This document shows, one piece after another, positions 7,694-16,128 of a DNA stretch of 48,736 nucleotides. Numbering within the stretch: the first letter of the stretch is position 1; every line of letters begins with the position of its first letter. The notes under the pieces are model-generated. The model made no database searches, was not told where the DNA came from, and saw nothing but the letters and a program-made list of their open reading frames with translations. Both the position numbers and the translations under genes were made by a program. Source of the DNA: Caballeronia peredens (lineage in GTDB: Bacteria; Pseudomonadota; Gammaproteobacteria; Burkholderiales; Burkholderiaceae); contig FCOH02000036.1 of assembly GCA_001544595.2 (NCBI GenBank), positions 1 to 48,736 of the forward strand, given 5' to 3'.

Positions 7694-9757
7694 TCAGAAG
7701 TCTTTGCAGAGGCGCAGCGAATCGTAGATCGCGCTGTGGATGTTGTGCATCGAGATGCAATCGCCGACGCGGAACAGCAGGAAGCGTCCGTTGCCGAGCT
7801 CCTCGCTCAGCGACGGCTGCGGCTGTGACGCGAACAGCGTGTGCACGTCGGTCTGTCCGCGATTGAGCGACTCGGGCTTGAGCTTCCAGTAGAGCGCATC
7901 GTTCGGCGTGATGCCGTTCTCGATCACCACCTGATCGACCGCGCGCTCCTCCTGCTCTTCCGTGTACTCGTTGCGGATCACGGCGATCTTCTTGCCGTCT
8001 TCCTCGTACACCTTGTCGAGCCAGTAATTCGGCGTGTGAATCACGCCTTGCGCATAGAGCCGGCGATAGAAGATCGGGAACGTGGTGCCGCCCGTGTCGT
8101 CGGCGACCTTGACGTCGGGCGTGACGATCTCGACGTTGTTGCCCTTCGACGCGATGAAGTCCGCGACGCCCGCGCCCGCATGCGTGGAGACGCCGTCATA
8201 CACGAGCACGTTCTTGCCCGGCTCGACCCTGCCCGACAGGATGTCCCACGAACTCACCGCAAGACCTTGCGCGACGCCCCATGCGGGCACCTGATCCGTG
8301 AACGACGAACCGCCTGTCGCGAGCACGACAATGTCCGGCTTCTCGGCCATGATCATCTTGTCGTCGGCGGCGACACCGAGACGGCGATCGACGCCCAGAC
8401 GCTTCGTCTCCATATCGAACCAGCGCACGATGCCGGCCATCTGTTCGCGCTGCGGCGCCTTCGCGGCGAGCATGATCTGGCCGCCCACATAGTCGTTCTT
8501 CTCGAACAGCACGACATCGTGGCCGCGCGAACGCGCGACGCGCGCCGCTTCGAGACCGGCAGGCCCCGCGCCGACCACGACGATCTTGCGCTTCGGCCCG
8601 CGCGTCTTCTCGATGACATGCGGCATCGTCGCTTCGCGCGAGGTCGCCGCGTTCTGGACGCACAGCACGTCGAGACCGTTGTACTGTCGGTCGATGCAAT
8701 AATTCGCGCCGACGCACTGCTTGATTTCGTCTTCGCGGCCATCGCGGATCTTGATGACCATGTGCGGATCGGCGATCTGCGCGCGCGTCATGCCGACGAG
8801 ATCGACCATACCGTTGGCGAGCAGACGCTCGGCCTGTCCCGCATCGCGGATGCTCTGCGCATGCATGACCGGCAGCTTCACGACCGACTTGATGCCCGCC
8901 GCGAGATGCACGAACGGCTCGGGCGGCAGCGCCATCGGCGGCATGCAGTTGGCGAGCGTGTTGTGCGTGTCCGCGCCCGAGCCGATCACGCCGACGTAAT
9001 CGATCAGACCCGACTCCGACATCGCCTGCGCGATTTCCTTCAGGTTCTCGTGCGAGAGGCCGTCTTCATGAAACTCGTCGCCGCACATGCGCAGGCCCAC
9101 GCAGAAATCCGCGCCTACCGCTTCGCGCACGGCCTTCAGCACTTCCGTACCGAAGCGCAGACGGTTTTCGAGCGAGCCGCCCCATTCGTCCGTGCGGAAG
9201 TTGGTGCGCGGGCTCCAGAACTGATCGATCAGATGCTGGTGCGCCGCCGAGATTTCGATGCCGTCCATGCCCGCATCCTTCACGCGCTTCGCGGCCGCGG
9301 CGAAGTCTTGGATGATGCGCTTGATCTCTTCCACTTCGATGATCTTGGCATTGCCGCGATGCACCGGCTCGCGCACGCCCGACGGCGACATCAGATGCGG
9401 CCAGTGCTCGCCGTGCCACGCGGAACGGCGGCCCATGTGCGTCGCCTGGATCATGATGAACGCGCCATGACGATGCATCGCTTCGGCGAGCCGCGAAAGC
9501 GGATCGATGACCTGGTCGGTCGCGAGATTCACCGACTTCCACCAGCCTTGCGGGCTGTCGATCGATACGGGACTCGAACCGCCGCACACGGCAAGTCCGA
9601 CGCCGCCCTTGGCCTTTTCCTCGTAATAACGGATATAGCGGTCGCCGGGCAGGCCGCCCGGTTCGGCATAGACCTCCGCGTGCGCGGTGCTGACGATGCG
9701 ATTGCGCAGGGTCAGCTTGTTCAGCTGAAGAGGCTTGAAAAGGTTCGGGTAACGCAT
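7694..9757 (-). CDS. dgcA: Dimethylglycine dehydrogenase DgcA, FMN/Fe-S oxidoreductase
   Basis: This 687-residue protein resembles trimethylamine dehydrogenase and 2,4-dienoyl-CoA reductase. The N-terminal FMN-binding TIM barrel spans about residues 1-340, with ISAAHQHLIDQFWSPRTN and MHAQSIRDAGQA. A Cys cluster follows at 348-366, and a nucleotide-binding domain starts with KIVVVGAGPAGLEAARVARSR. It oxidises dimethylglycine to sarcosine, releasing formaldehyde. The Cys pattern is unusual: Cys348, Cys354 and Cys366 are present, but the position of the second ligand is Ala351 (CVGANYC instead of CxxCxxC). The gene heads the dgcA-dgcB-etfA-etfB run and follows the V4R-like gene by 66 nt. Confidence 0.92.
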   Translation of the reverse strand: MRYPNLFKPLQLNKLTLRNRIVSTAHAEVYAEPGGLPGDRYIRYYEEKAKGGVGLAVCGGSSPVSIDSPQGWWKSVNLATDQVIDPLSRLAEAMHRHGAFIMIQATHMGRRSAWHGEHWPHLMSPSGVREPVHRGNAKIIEVEEIKRIIQDFAAAAKRVKDAGMDGIEISAAHQHLIDQFWSPRTNFRTDEWGGSLENRLRFGTEVLKAVREAVGADFCVGLRMCGDEFHEDGLSHENLKEIAQAMSESGLIDYVGVIGSGADTHNTLANCMPPMALPPEPFVHLAAGIKSVVKLPVMHAQSIRDAGQAERLLANGMVDLVGMTRAQIADPHMVIKIRDGREDEIKQCVGANYCIDRQYNGLDVLCVQNAATSREATMPHVIEKTRGPKRKIVVVGAGPAGLEAARVARSRGHDVVLFEKNDYVGGQIMLAAKAPQREQMAGIVRWFDMETKRLGVDRRLGVAADDKMIMAEKPDIVVLATGGSSFTDQVPAWGVAQGLAVSSWDILSGRVEPGKNVLVYDGVSTHAGAGVADFIASKGNNVEIVTPDVKVADDTGGTTFPIFYRRLYAQGVIHTPNYWLDKVYEEDGKKIAVIRNEYTEEQEERAVDQVVIENGITPNDALYWKLKPESLNRGQTDVHTLFASQPQPSLSEELGNGRFLLFRVGDCISMHNIHSAIYDSLRLCKDF

Positions 9758-9823
9758 TGCGATCGACCTCGGAATGGTTTTATCTGCAACTACCTTGCTG
9801 CTGTCGCGCTGTCTCCCGCGCGC

Positions 9824-10357
9824 TCATGCCAGCGGCGACACTTCGAACACGCAATGAGCGTGTCCTTCGGCCGCGCATTGCGTCTCGATCGACTTCGAGC
9901 GCGGGCCTTTCTTCGCGCTGTCGGGCGCGGTGTCGTTGACCCAGTCCATCGCGCCGGCGAACCAGCCGGCGAACATGTAGCAGAGCTTGCCCTGCTTGCC
10001 CGGCTGCTGGAGCACGAACGACGAGTGACGCAGATGAATGCGCGCATGCGACGTCGACGGATCGGCTTCGACGATGTCGAACAGTCCCCAGCCGCGCTGC
10101 GACAAACGCTTCAGGTAATGCTCGAACACGGCCATGCCGCTGATGCCGTGCTTCTCGGCTTCCTTGTCGCACCAGTGGTATGCGGACTTGTAGCCGGCCT
10201 TGTAGAGAATCTCGGCATACGTCTCGCGGCCGAGCGCTTCCTCGACGGCGACGTGATTGTTCGTGAAGAAATGACGCGGCACGTAGAGCATCGGCAGCGC
10301 GTCGGTGGTCCAGACGCCGGTTTGCGGATCGACGTCGATAGGCAGTTGCGGTTGCAT
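9824..10357 (-). CDS. V4R-like / DUF5943 protein of the dimethylglycine operon
   Basis: This 177-residue soluble protein has the look of a 4-vinyl-reductase (V4R) small-molecule-binding domain. GYKSAYHWCDKEAEKHG and the closing stretch KSIETQCAAEGHAHCVFEVS, with its C-x6-C, resemble V4R proteins. A gene of this kind lies next to dgcA in Pseudomonas aeruginosa (the PA5397 position). No enzymatic role is established. V4R domains bind hydrophobic or tetrapyrrole-like ligands and often act as sensors or chaperones, so it might assist cofactor loading of DgcA/B. That is speculation. It is flanked by the dipeptidase-like gene (28 nt upstream) and dgcA. Confidence 0.75.
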   Translation of the reverse strand: MQPQLPIDVDPQTGVWTTDALPMLYVPRHFFTNNHVAVEEALGRETYAEILYKAGYKSAYHWCDKEAEKHGISGMAVFEHYLKRLSQRGWGLFDIVEADPSTSHARIHLRHSSFVLQQPGKQGKLCYMFAGWFAGAMDWVNDTAPDSAKKGPRSKSIETQCAAEGHAHCVFEVSPLA

Positions 10358-10385
10358 CGCGGGTTCCTTGTTTTTGTCGTGAGGC

Positions 10386-11357
10386 TCAGACGTTCCAGAC
10401 TTCGCCGAAGAAGCGCATCCAGTTTTCGCCCATCACTTTCTTGATGCGCGACTCGCTCCAGCCGGCCTTTTGCATCGCGGCGGTGAGGTTCGGGAATTCG
10501 CCGATCGTGCGAATGCCTTCCGGATTCACGACCTTGCCGAAGTTCGTCAGGCGGCGATAGCGGCCCTTGTCGTGCGTGATCCAGTCGAAGAATTCGGTGC
10601 TGTAGCCTTGCGTGAAGTCCGTGCCGATGCCGACCTTGTCTTCGCCGATCACGTTGATCACGTAATCGATCGCTTCGAGATAATCGTCGACCGTAGCGTC
10701 GGGGCCTTTCTTCAGGAACGGCGAGAACATCGTCACGCCGACGAAGCCGTTGGCATCGGCGATCTCTCTCAGTTGCTCGTCCGTCTTGTTGCGCGGATGG
10801 TCCTTGAGACCCGACGGGCAGCAGTGCGAATACGTGACGGGCTTCTTCGAGCACGCGATCGCATCGGAAGAAGTCTTCGCGCCGACGTGCGAGAGATCCA
10901 CCATGATGCCGACGCGGTTCATCTCCTGAATCACTTCGCGGCCATAGCCGGACAGACCGCCATCGGCTTCATAGCAACCGGTGCCGACGAGGTTCTGCGT
11001 GTTGTAGCAAAGCTGCACCACGTTCACGCCGAGTTCCTTGAACACTTCGATATAGCCGAGGTTGTCCTCGAACGCATACGAGTTCTGAAAGCCGAAGATG
11101 ATGCCGGTCTTGTTCTCCTTCTTCGCGCGCAGGATGTCGTCGGTCGTGCGCACGAGCGTGAGAATTTCGCTGTATTCGCGGATCTGCTGCTTCATTTCCG
11201 CGATGTTGTCGATGGTCTTCTGAAAGTCTTCCCAGACCGAGACGGTGCAGTTCACGGCGGTGACGCCGCCCTTGCGCATATCCTCGAACACGGAGCGCTC
11301 GAACTTCGAGATGTTCAGGCCGTCGATGATGATGCTGTTGTCGTGCAGGGTGCTCAT
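10386..11357 (-). CDS. Membrane dipeptidase-like protein (peptidase M19)
   Basis: This 323-residue protein belongs to the M19 renal-dipeptidase family. Expected zinc-site elements are seen: DGLN near the N-terminus in place of the usual DGH/DTH, EDN in SYAFEDNLG, MVDLSHVG, PVTYSHCCPSGL with a downstream RNKTDEQLREI, and GIGTDF near the C-terminus. No signal peptide is visible, so it is probably cytoplasmic. Its position between glyA and dgcA matches the PA5396 gene of Pseudomonas. A dipeptidase is not needed in the known pathway, so it may act on an unidentified N-methylated amide or cyclic intermediate. That is inference. The DGLN change suggests the metal site differs from that of classic dipeptidases. 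Confidence 0.82.
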   Translation of the reverse strand: MSTLHDNSIIIDGLNISKFERSVFEDMRKGGVTAVNCTVSVWEDFQKTIDNIAEMKQQIREYSEILTLVRTTDDILRAKKENKTGIIFGFQNSYAFEDNLGYIEVFKELGVNVVQLCYNTQNLVGTGCYEADGGLSGYGREVIQEMNRVGIMVDLSHVGAKTSSDAIACSKKPVTYSHCCPSGLKDHPRNKTDEQLREIADANGFVGVTMFSPFLKKGPDATVDDYLEAIDYVINVIGEDKVGIGTDFTQGYSTEFFDWITHDKGRYRRLTNFGKVVNPEGIRTIGEFPNLTAAMQKAGWSESRIKKVMGENWMRFFGEVWNV

Positions 11358-11376
11358 CGTGTTGTGCTCCGTGTGC

Positions 11377-12651
11377 TCAGTAGATGGGGAAGCGCTCGCA
11401 CAGCGCGAAAATCTCGCGGCGCACGCGTTGTTCGGTTTGCGGATCGCCCGCCGGATGATCGCGCAGGGAATCGAAGACTTCGAGAATCAGGCGGCCCACT
11501 TCGCGGAACTCGCTCACGCCGAAGCCGCGCGTCGTGCCCGCGGGCGTGCCCAGACGAATGCCCGAAGTCACGGTCGGCTTTTCGGTATCGAAGGGAATGC
11601 CGTTCTTGTTGCAGGTGATGCCCGCGCGCTCCAGCGCCTGTTCCACCTGATTGCCCTTGAGACCCTTCGGACGCAGATCGACGAGCAGCAGATGGTTGTC
11701 GGTGCCGCCCGTGACCAGATCGACGCCGCCCGCCTTCAGCACTTCGCCCAGCGCCTTCGCATTGGCGAGCACGTTGTCGATATAGGTCTTGAAGTCCGCC
11801 TGCAGCGCTTCGCCGAACGCGACGGCCTTGCCCGCGATCACGTGCATCAGCGGTCCGCCTTGCAGGCCGGGAAACACGGCGGAGTTGATCTTCTTGGCGA
11901 TCTCTTCGTCGTTGGTGAGCACGAAGCCGCCGCGCGGGCCGCGCAAAGTCTTGTGCGTCGTCGACGTGACGACGTGCGCATGTTCCACCGGATTCTGATG
12001 GCGCCCCGCCGCGATGATGCCCGCGATGTGCGCCATGTCGACCATCAGTTTCGCGCCGGCGTTGTCGGCGATCTTGCGCAGACGCGCGAAGTCGAGCTCA
12101 CGCGGATAGGCCGAAAAGCCCGCGATGATCAGCGTCGGCTTGTGCTGCTGCGCCAGTTCCTCGATCTGCTCGTAGTCGATCAGCATCGTGTCGCGGTTCA
12201 CGCCGTACTGCACGGCGTTGAACCACTTGCCCGAGAGCGCGGGCTTCGCGCCGTGCGTCAGATGGCCGCCCGCGTCGAGCGACATGCCGAGCACCGTGTC
12301 GCCCGGCTTCGTCAGCGCGAGCATCACGGCGCCGTTGGCCTGCGCGCCGGAGTGCGGCTGCACGTTGGCGAACTTCGCGTTGAACAGTTGCTTGATGCGG
12401 TCGATCGCGAGTTGCTCGATTTCGTCGACGAATTCGCAACCGCCGTAATAGCGCTTGCCCGGATAACCTTCCGCGTACTTGTTCGTCAGCACCGAGCCCT
12501 GCGCTTCGAGCACCGCGCGCGAGACGATGTTTTCCGACGCGATCAGTTCGATCTGCGATTGCTGTCGCTCAAGCTCTTTCAGGATCGCGCCGCGCACCGA
12601 GGCGTCGCGGGCCGCGAGCGGCTGTTCGAAGAAGGGATTCGTGTTCGACAT
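11377..12651 (-). CDS. glyA: Serine hydroxymethyltransferase
   Basis: This 424-residue PLP enzyme interconverts glycine plus 5,10-methylene-THF and serine plus THF. The PLP lysine is Lys234 in TSTTHKTLRGPRGG. Other family marks are ELIASENIVS, GYPGKRYYGGCEFVD and VQPHSGAQANGAVM. It is the first gene of the minus-strand run, so it is probably the catabolic paralogue that uses the glycine and methylene-THF made by sarcosine oxidase. The upstream region (12652-13089) is shared with the divergent gbdR and contains CGACA repeats and a 9-bp dyad. The downstream gap to the dipeptidase-like gene is 19 nt. Confidence 0.95.
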   Translation of the reverse strand: MSNTNPFFEQPLAARDASVRGAILKELERQQSQIELIASENIVSRAVLEAQGSVLTNKYAEGYPGKRYYGGCEFVDEIEQLAIDRIKQLFNAKFANVQPHSGAQANGAVMLALTKPGDTVLGMSLDAGGHLTHGAKPALSGKWFNAVQYGVNRDTMLIDYEQIEELAQQHKPTLIIAGFSAYPRELDFARLRKIADNAGAKLMVDMAHIAGIIAAGRHQNPVEHAHVVTSTTHKTLRGPRGGFVLTNDEEIAKKINSAVFPGLQGGPLMHVIAGKAVAFGEALQADFKTYIDNVLANAKALGEVLKAGGVDLVTGGTDNHLLLVDLRPKGLKGNQVEQALERAGITCNKNGIPFDTEKPTVTSGIRLGTPAGTTRGFGVSEFREVGRLILEVFDSLRDHPAGDPQTEQRVRREIFALCERFPIY

Positions 12652-13089
12652 GGAAGGGTCCGTGGGTCAGAAGTAACGGTCGTTTGACGCGGGCCTGGCG
12701 GGGTTCCAGCCGTTCGCCGATGCCGCTCGTCGTTGCGTCTATTCTTGACTTTCGCCCTGCCGGTCAATTTATGAATTTAGACGTGTTCTTTACCTTTTCC
12801 GACATGCACGTCTGTTTTCGACAAGTGGCGCATTCCGATTCGGTGTATCGCATTTCTTCGGAATGCATGCTGCACTGCGCCGGAACGATCGTGCGCTGAC
12901 GAGGTGCGCGCCTTGTCGCGTCTGGCCCCGCGTCAGTGCAAGACCGCCGCTAAGCACGAGCGATGCCCTGCCACGCTCAGGGTTTAGCCTTATGGCATGG
13001 TAGTTGCACTCGCAACCAAAATTGCAAAAGCAGTAAAGCGTCGCGAATGACGGCGCCAATCAAACAGATTCGAAGGAATCAGTTCTCAC
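12652..13089. promoter_or_regulatory. Divergent control region glyA / gbdR
   Basis: This 438-bp stretch has no convincing gene; a 71-codon frame at 12684-12899 looks random. It holds CGACA direct repeats at 12800-12804 and 12819-12823 (14 nt apart, two shorter than at other sites). Next to them is a perfect 9-bp inverted repeat, GCATTCCGA (12830-12838) with TCGGAATGC (12858-12866). Both lie on the glyA side, about 150-215 nt from its start. AAGGAA before 13090 is the probable gbdR ribosome site. Autoregulation and glyA activation by GbdR are inference. Confidence 0.5.
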
Positions 13090-14085
13090 ATGTCCCCCGA
13101 TCGCACGGCGTCGCTGTCCCACTTCGCGTTCATGCCGCTCCCCAACTTCACGATGATCGCCTTCACCAACGCGATCGAAGTCCTGCGCATGGCGAACTAT
13201 CTGACGGGGCAGCCGCTGTATCGATGGTCGATCGTCAGTCCCGACGGCGGTCCCGTCACGGCGAGCAACGGGCTCTCCGTCGATACGGGTCCGGTGGACT
13301 GCGTCGGTCAGCCGGACATCGTGTTCGTCGTCGGCGGCATCGACGTGCAACGCTCCACCACGCCCGAGCATCTCGCCGCATTGCGCCGCTTCGCGCGGCT
13401 CGGCAGCGTGCTCGGGTCGCTCTGCACCGGCACGTATGCGCTGGCGCGCGCCGGACTGCTTGCCGGCTATGCGTGTGCGATTCACTGGGAGAACATGTCG
13501 GCGCTGAAGGAAGAGTTTCCCGACACGCGCTTCCTCAAGGAGCTCTTCGTGATCGACCGCGATCGCGTGACCTGCACGGGCGGCGTCGCGCCGCTCGACA
13601 TGATGCTCAACCTCATCGCCGCGCGCGTCGGCACGCCGCGGGTCACGCAGATCGCGGAACAGTTCATCGTCGAACATGTGCGCGATACGAGCGCACAGCA
13701 ACGCATGCCGCTGGTCGCGCGGCTCGGATCGGCCAACAAGTCACTCTTCGAAGTCATCTCGCTGATGGAGAACAACATCGAAGAGCCCTTGTCGCGCGAA
13801 GAACTGGCGCGGCTCGCCGGCATGTCGCAACGGCAGTTGCAGCGCCTGTTCCGCGAGCATCTCGGCATGACGCCGACGCATTACTATCTGACGCTGCGCC
13901 TGCGCCGCGCGCGCGAATTGCTGCTGCAGACCGATATGTCCATCATGCACATCACGATGGCGTGCGGCTTCCAGTCGGCCTGTCACTTCTCCAAGAGCTA
14001 TCGCGATGCGTTCGGCACCGCGCCCACGCGCGAACGCCGCAAGCAGGTTCCGCCGTTGTCGTCCGTTCCCGTGATGGTGGCCTGA
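13090..14085 (+). CDS. gbdR: GlxA-type AraC-family activator of betaine catabolism
   Basis: This 331-residue regulator has an N-terminal DJ-1/PfpI-like ligand domain (FAFMPLPNFTMIAFTNAIEVLRMANY; GSLCTGTYALARAGLL) and a C-terminal double helix-turn-helix AraC domain (LAGMSQRQLQRLFREHLG; MACGFQSACHFSKSYRDAFG). The sequence and its position divergent from the glyA-dgc-gbc genes match GbdR, which responds to glycine betaine and dimethylglycine in Pseudomonas and activates gbc, dgc and sox genes. A close paralogue lies inside the choline transporter operon at 42012-43004. Probable targets are the YGTCG-N16-YGTCG sites at 1141-1166, 15997-16022 and 45171-45196; that link is inference. Confidence 0.88.
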   Translation: MSPDRTASLSHFAFMPLPNFTMIAFTNAIEVLRMANYLTGQPLYRWSIVSPDGGPVTASNGLSVDTGPVDCVGQPDIVFVVGGIDVQRSTTPEHLAALRRFARLGSVLGSLCTGTYALARAGLLAGYACAIHWENMSALKEEFPDTRFLKELFVIDRDRVTCTGGVAPLDMMLNLIAARVGTPRVTQIAEQFIVEHVRDTSAQQRMPLVARLGSANKSLFEVISLMENNIEEPLSREELARLAGMSQRQLQRLFREHLGMTPTHYYLTLRLRRARELLLQTDMSIMHITMACGFQSACHFSKSYRDAFGTAPTRERRKQVPPLSSVPVMVA

Positions 14086-14113
14086 GCCGTAACCCGAGTT
14101 GTAACCCGAGCGT

Positions 14114-14644
14114 TCAGATCGACAGGTGAAGCCGCGTTTCGCAGACTTCGCATCCGCCGACTCTTTCTGTCCGGAACACGCCGTCCAGCGCGAAGCCGAG
14201 CGCCTTGTAGAAGCGCAGGCCCTGCACGTTCTCCTCCAGCGCCCAGAGCGTCATTTCCCGATAGCCTTCGCTCGCCGCGGCGTTGATCGCTTCATCGATC
14301 AGCATTCTGCCCACGCCCTGACGCCATTGCGACGGATCGATATAGATGACTTCGATCTCGGCATCCGACCGGCTTTTGTCGTTGTCTCGTGACATGCCCC
14401 ACGCAAGGAAGCCGAGGATCACGTCGTTGCGCTGCGCGAGCATCACGCGTGGCATGCCGCGCGCGATCAGCTCGGTCCAGAGCGCCCGGCGTTTGGGAAT
14501 CGAAAGCGAATCGAGATAGGCGGCCGGGAAGATCGACCGATAGGCGGCTTGCCAGGCCCGGACGTGGATGCGCGCGATTCCGGCGGCATCGTCGGGGCGA
14601 GCCAGGCGAACGGTCAGCGCGGTGCGGAGATAATCGGCGGTCAT
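14114..14644 (-). CDS. GNAT-family N-acetyltransferase
   Basis: This 176-residue protein has the GNAT fold: an N-terminal strand LTVRLARPDDAAGIARIHVRAW, the acetyl-CoA-binding stretch WRQGVGRMLIDEAI (R/QxxGxG/A), and the C-terminal ALEENVQGLRFYKALGF. The substrate cannot be read from sequence; similar proteins act on small amines, amino acids or antibiotics. It lies convergent to gbdR (28 nt) and 39 nt upstream of the fdhA stop on the same strand as fdhA, so it could be the distal gene of an fdhA unit. No link to choline metabolism is known. Confidence 0.85.
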   Translation of the reverse strand: MTADYLRTALTVRLARPDDAAGIARIHVRAWQAAYRSIFPAAYLDSLSIPKRRALWTELIARGMPRVMLAQRNDVILGFLAWGMSRDNDKSRSDAEIEVIYIDPSQWRQGVGRMLIDEAINAAASEGYREMTLWALEENVQGLRFYKALGFALDGVFRTERVGGCEVCETRLHLSI

Positions 14645-14683
14645 ACAGCGAGTATGCCGCCGATTTTCGCTTCTGGTGGTGGC

Positions 14684-15880
14684 TCAGGCCGCCTTCAGCA
14701 AGCCATGCGGATCGATAACGAACTTGCGCGGCGCGCCGCCATCGAACTTGCGATAGCCGTCCGGCGCTTCATCGAGCGACACGACCGACACGTTCACGAT
14801 ATCCGCGATCGGCAGGCGGTCCCACAGAATCGCCTGCATCAGATTGCGGTTGTACTTCATGACGGGCGTCTGGCCGGTGTGGAACGAATGCGACTTCGCC
14901 CAGCCGAGCCCGAACCGGATGCTCAAGCTGCCCTTGCGCGCGGCGGCATCGACGGCGCCGGGATCGTCGGTCACGTACAGGCCCGGAATGCCGATCGCGC
15001 CCGCCGCCTTCGTGATCTCCATCAGCGAATTAAGCACGGTCGCGGGCGCTTCGTGGCCGCTGTCGGTGCCGTGACCATGCGCTTCGAAACCCACGCAATC
15101 GACCGCGCAATCCACTTCCGGCTTGCCGAGGATCTGCTCGATCTGTTCGCCGAGCGTCGCGTCCTTCGACAGGTTGATCGTCTCGAAGCCCATCTTGCGC
15201 GCGTGCGCGAGACGCTCCTCGTTCATGTCGCCGACGATCGTGCACGCCGCGCCCAGCAGCCGCGCCGATGCCGCCGCCGCCATTCCGACCGGGCCCGCGC
15301 CCGCGATATACACCGTCGAGCCCGGCCCGACGCCCGCCATCACCGCGCCGTGATATCCGGTCGGCAGAATGTCGGAGAGACAGGTGAGATCGCGGATCTT
15401 CGACATCGCCTGCGCCTTGTCGGGAAACTTCAGCAGATTGAAGTCGGCATACGGGACCATCACGTATTCCGCCTGGCCCCCGATCCAGCCGCCCATGTCG
15501 ACATACCCGTACGCGCCGCCCGCGCGCGACGGATTCACGTTCAGGCACACGCCCGTGTGCTGCGCCTTGCACGTCGGACAGCGGCCGCACGCGACGTTGA
15601 ACGGCACCGACACGAGATCGCCGACTGCCAGCGTCTCCACGTCGCGGCCGACTTCGATCACTTCGCCGGTGATCTCGTGACCGAGCACGAGGCCGACTTC
15701 CGCGGTCGTGCGGCCGCGCACCATGTGCTGGTCCGAACCGCAGATATTGGTCGTGACCACCCTCAGAATGACGCCGTGACCGATGTCGCGGCCGCGTGGA
15801 TCGACCATCTTCGGATAGTCGATGGATTGCACTTCGACCTTGCCCTGCCCCAGATAAACGACGCCGCGATTGCTGCTCAT
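14684..15880 (-). CDS. fdhA: Glutathione-independent formaldehyde dehydrogenase
   Basis: This 398-residue zinc alcohol dehydrogenase-family enzyme oxidises formaldehyde to formate with NAD+ without added glutathione. Catalytic zinc elements are NICGSDQHMVRG and GLVLGHEITGEV. The structural zinc cysteines lie in CGRCPTCKAQHTGVC. The NAD fold starts at GSTVYIAGAGPVGMAAA. Typical of the formaldehyde-dismutase/FdhA subgroup is the GGAYGYVDMGGWIGGQAEYVM loop. The Met at 15880 was chosen because it gives the family length and is preceded by GGAGACGATCAA. It removes formaldehyde from GbcAB and DgcAB; SoxBDAG passes its one-carbon unit to THF. A YGTCG repeat lies 117 nt upstream, and the gene diverges from betI. 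Confidence 0.93.
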   Translation of the reverse strand: MSSNRGVVYLGQGKVEVQSIDYPKMVDPRGRDIGHGVILRVVTTNICGSDQHMVRGRTTAEVGLVLGHEITGEVIEVGRDVETLAVGDLVSVPFNVACGRCPTCKAQHTGVCLNVNPSRAGGAYGYVDMGGWIGGQAEYVMVPYADFNLLKFPDKAQAMSKIRDLTCLSDILPTGYHGAVMAGVGPGSTVYIAGAGPVGMAAAASARLLGAACTIVGDMNEERLAHARKMGFETINLSKDATLGEQIEQILGKPEVDCAVDCVGFEAHGHGTDSGHEAPATVLNSLMEITKAAGAIGIPGLYVTDDPGAVDAAARKGSLSIRFGLGWAKSHSFHTGQTPVMKYNRNLMQAILWDRLPIADIVNVSVVSLDEAPDGYRKFDGGAPRKFVIDPHGLLKAA

Positions 15881-15996
15881 TTGATCGTCTCCTTGTTTCG
15901 TGGACGGCACGCGCGACGAATCCGCCTGCACTCGTGGTTCATCGCACCCGTGCAACGAGGGTATCGCTGCCAGGAAGCAGGTACTGTCACTCAATG

Positions 15997-16022
15997 CGAC
16001 GTGCGTTTGACTCAAACCGACA
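15997..16022 (-). promoter_or_regulatory. Candidate GbdR-type operator upstream of fdhA
   Basis: The plus strand reads CGACG-N16-CGACA (minus strand TGTCG-N16-CGTCG), with the same half-sites and spacing as the elements at 1141-1166 and 45171-45196. It lies 117 nt upstream of the fdhA start, in the fdhA-betI divergent region. This would let the betaine regulator induce formaldehyde removal together with demethylation. Functional assignment is inference. Confidence 0.45.
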
Positions 16023-16048
16023 TCGCGCGCCGCCGGGCTTTCGACCCG

Positions 16049-16080
16049 CTTTTTATTGATTGACCATTCAAAATAAAAAA
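16049..16080. promoter_or_regulatory. BetI operator candidate
   Basis: An AT-rich imperfect palindrome is centred on TTGACCATTCAA (16060-16071: TTGA, 4 nt, TCAA), with flanks TTTTTATTGA and AATAAAAAA that extend the symmetry. Known BetI boxes in enterobacteria and pseudomonads are TTGA/TCAA-type palindromes in bet promoters. The site is about 60 nt upstream of betI, where it would repress betIBA until choline is present. Confidence 0.65.
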
Positions 16081-16128
16081 ACTAGTATCGGCGCAATTCG
16101 AACCCTGCATTTATCCGCGACCGCCGTC

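Noticed and set aside
12684..12899. 71-codon plus-strand frame between glyA and gbdR
   Set aside because: No ribosome site, no family resemblance, and it covers the probable regulatory sites.
12652..13089. Glycine or THF riboswitch upstream of glyA
   Set aside because: No tandem glycine-aptamer pattern or other riboswitch core could be recognised on the glyA strand; the same holds for the sdaA upstream region.
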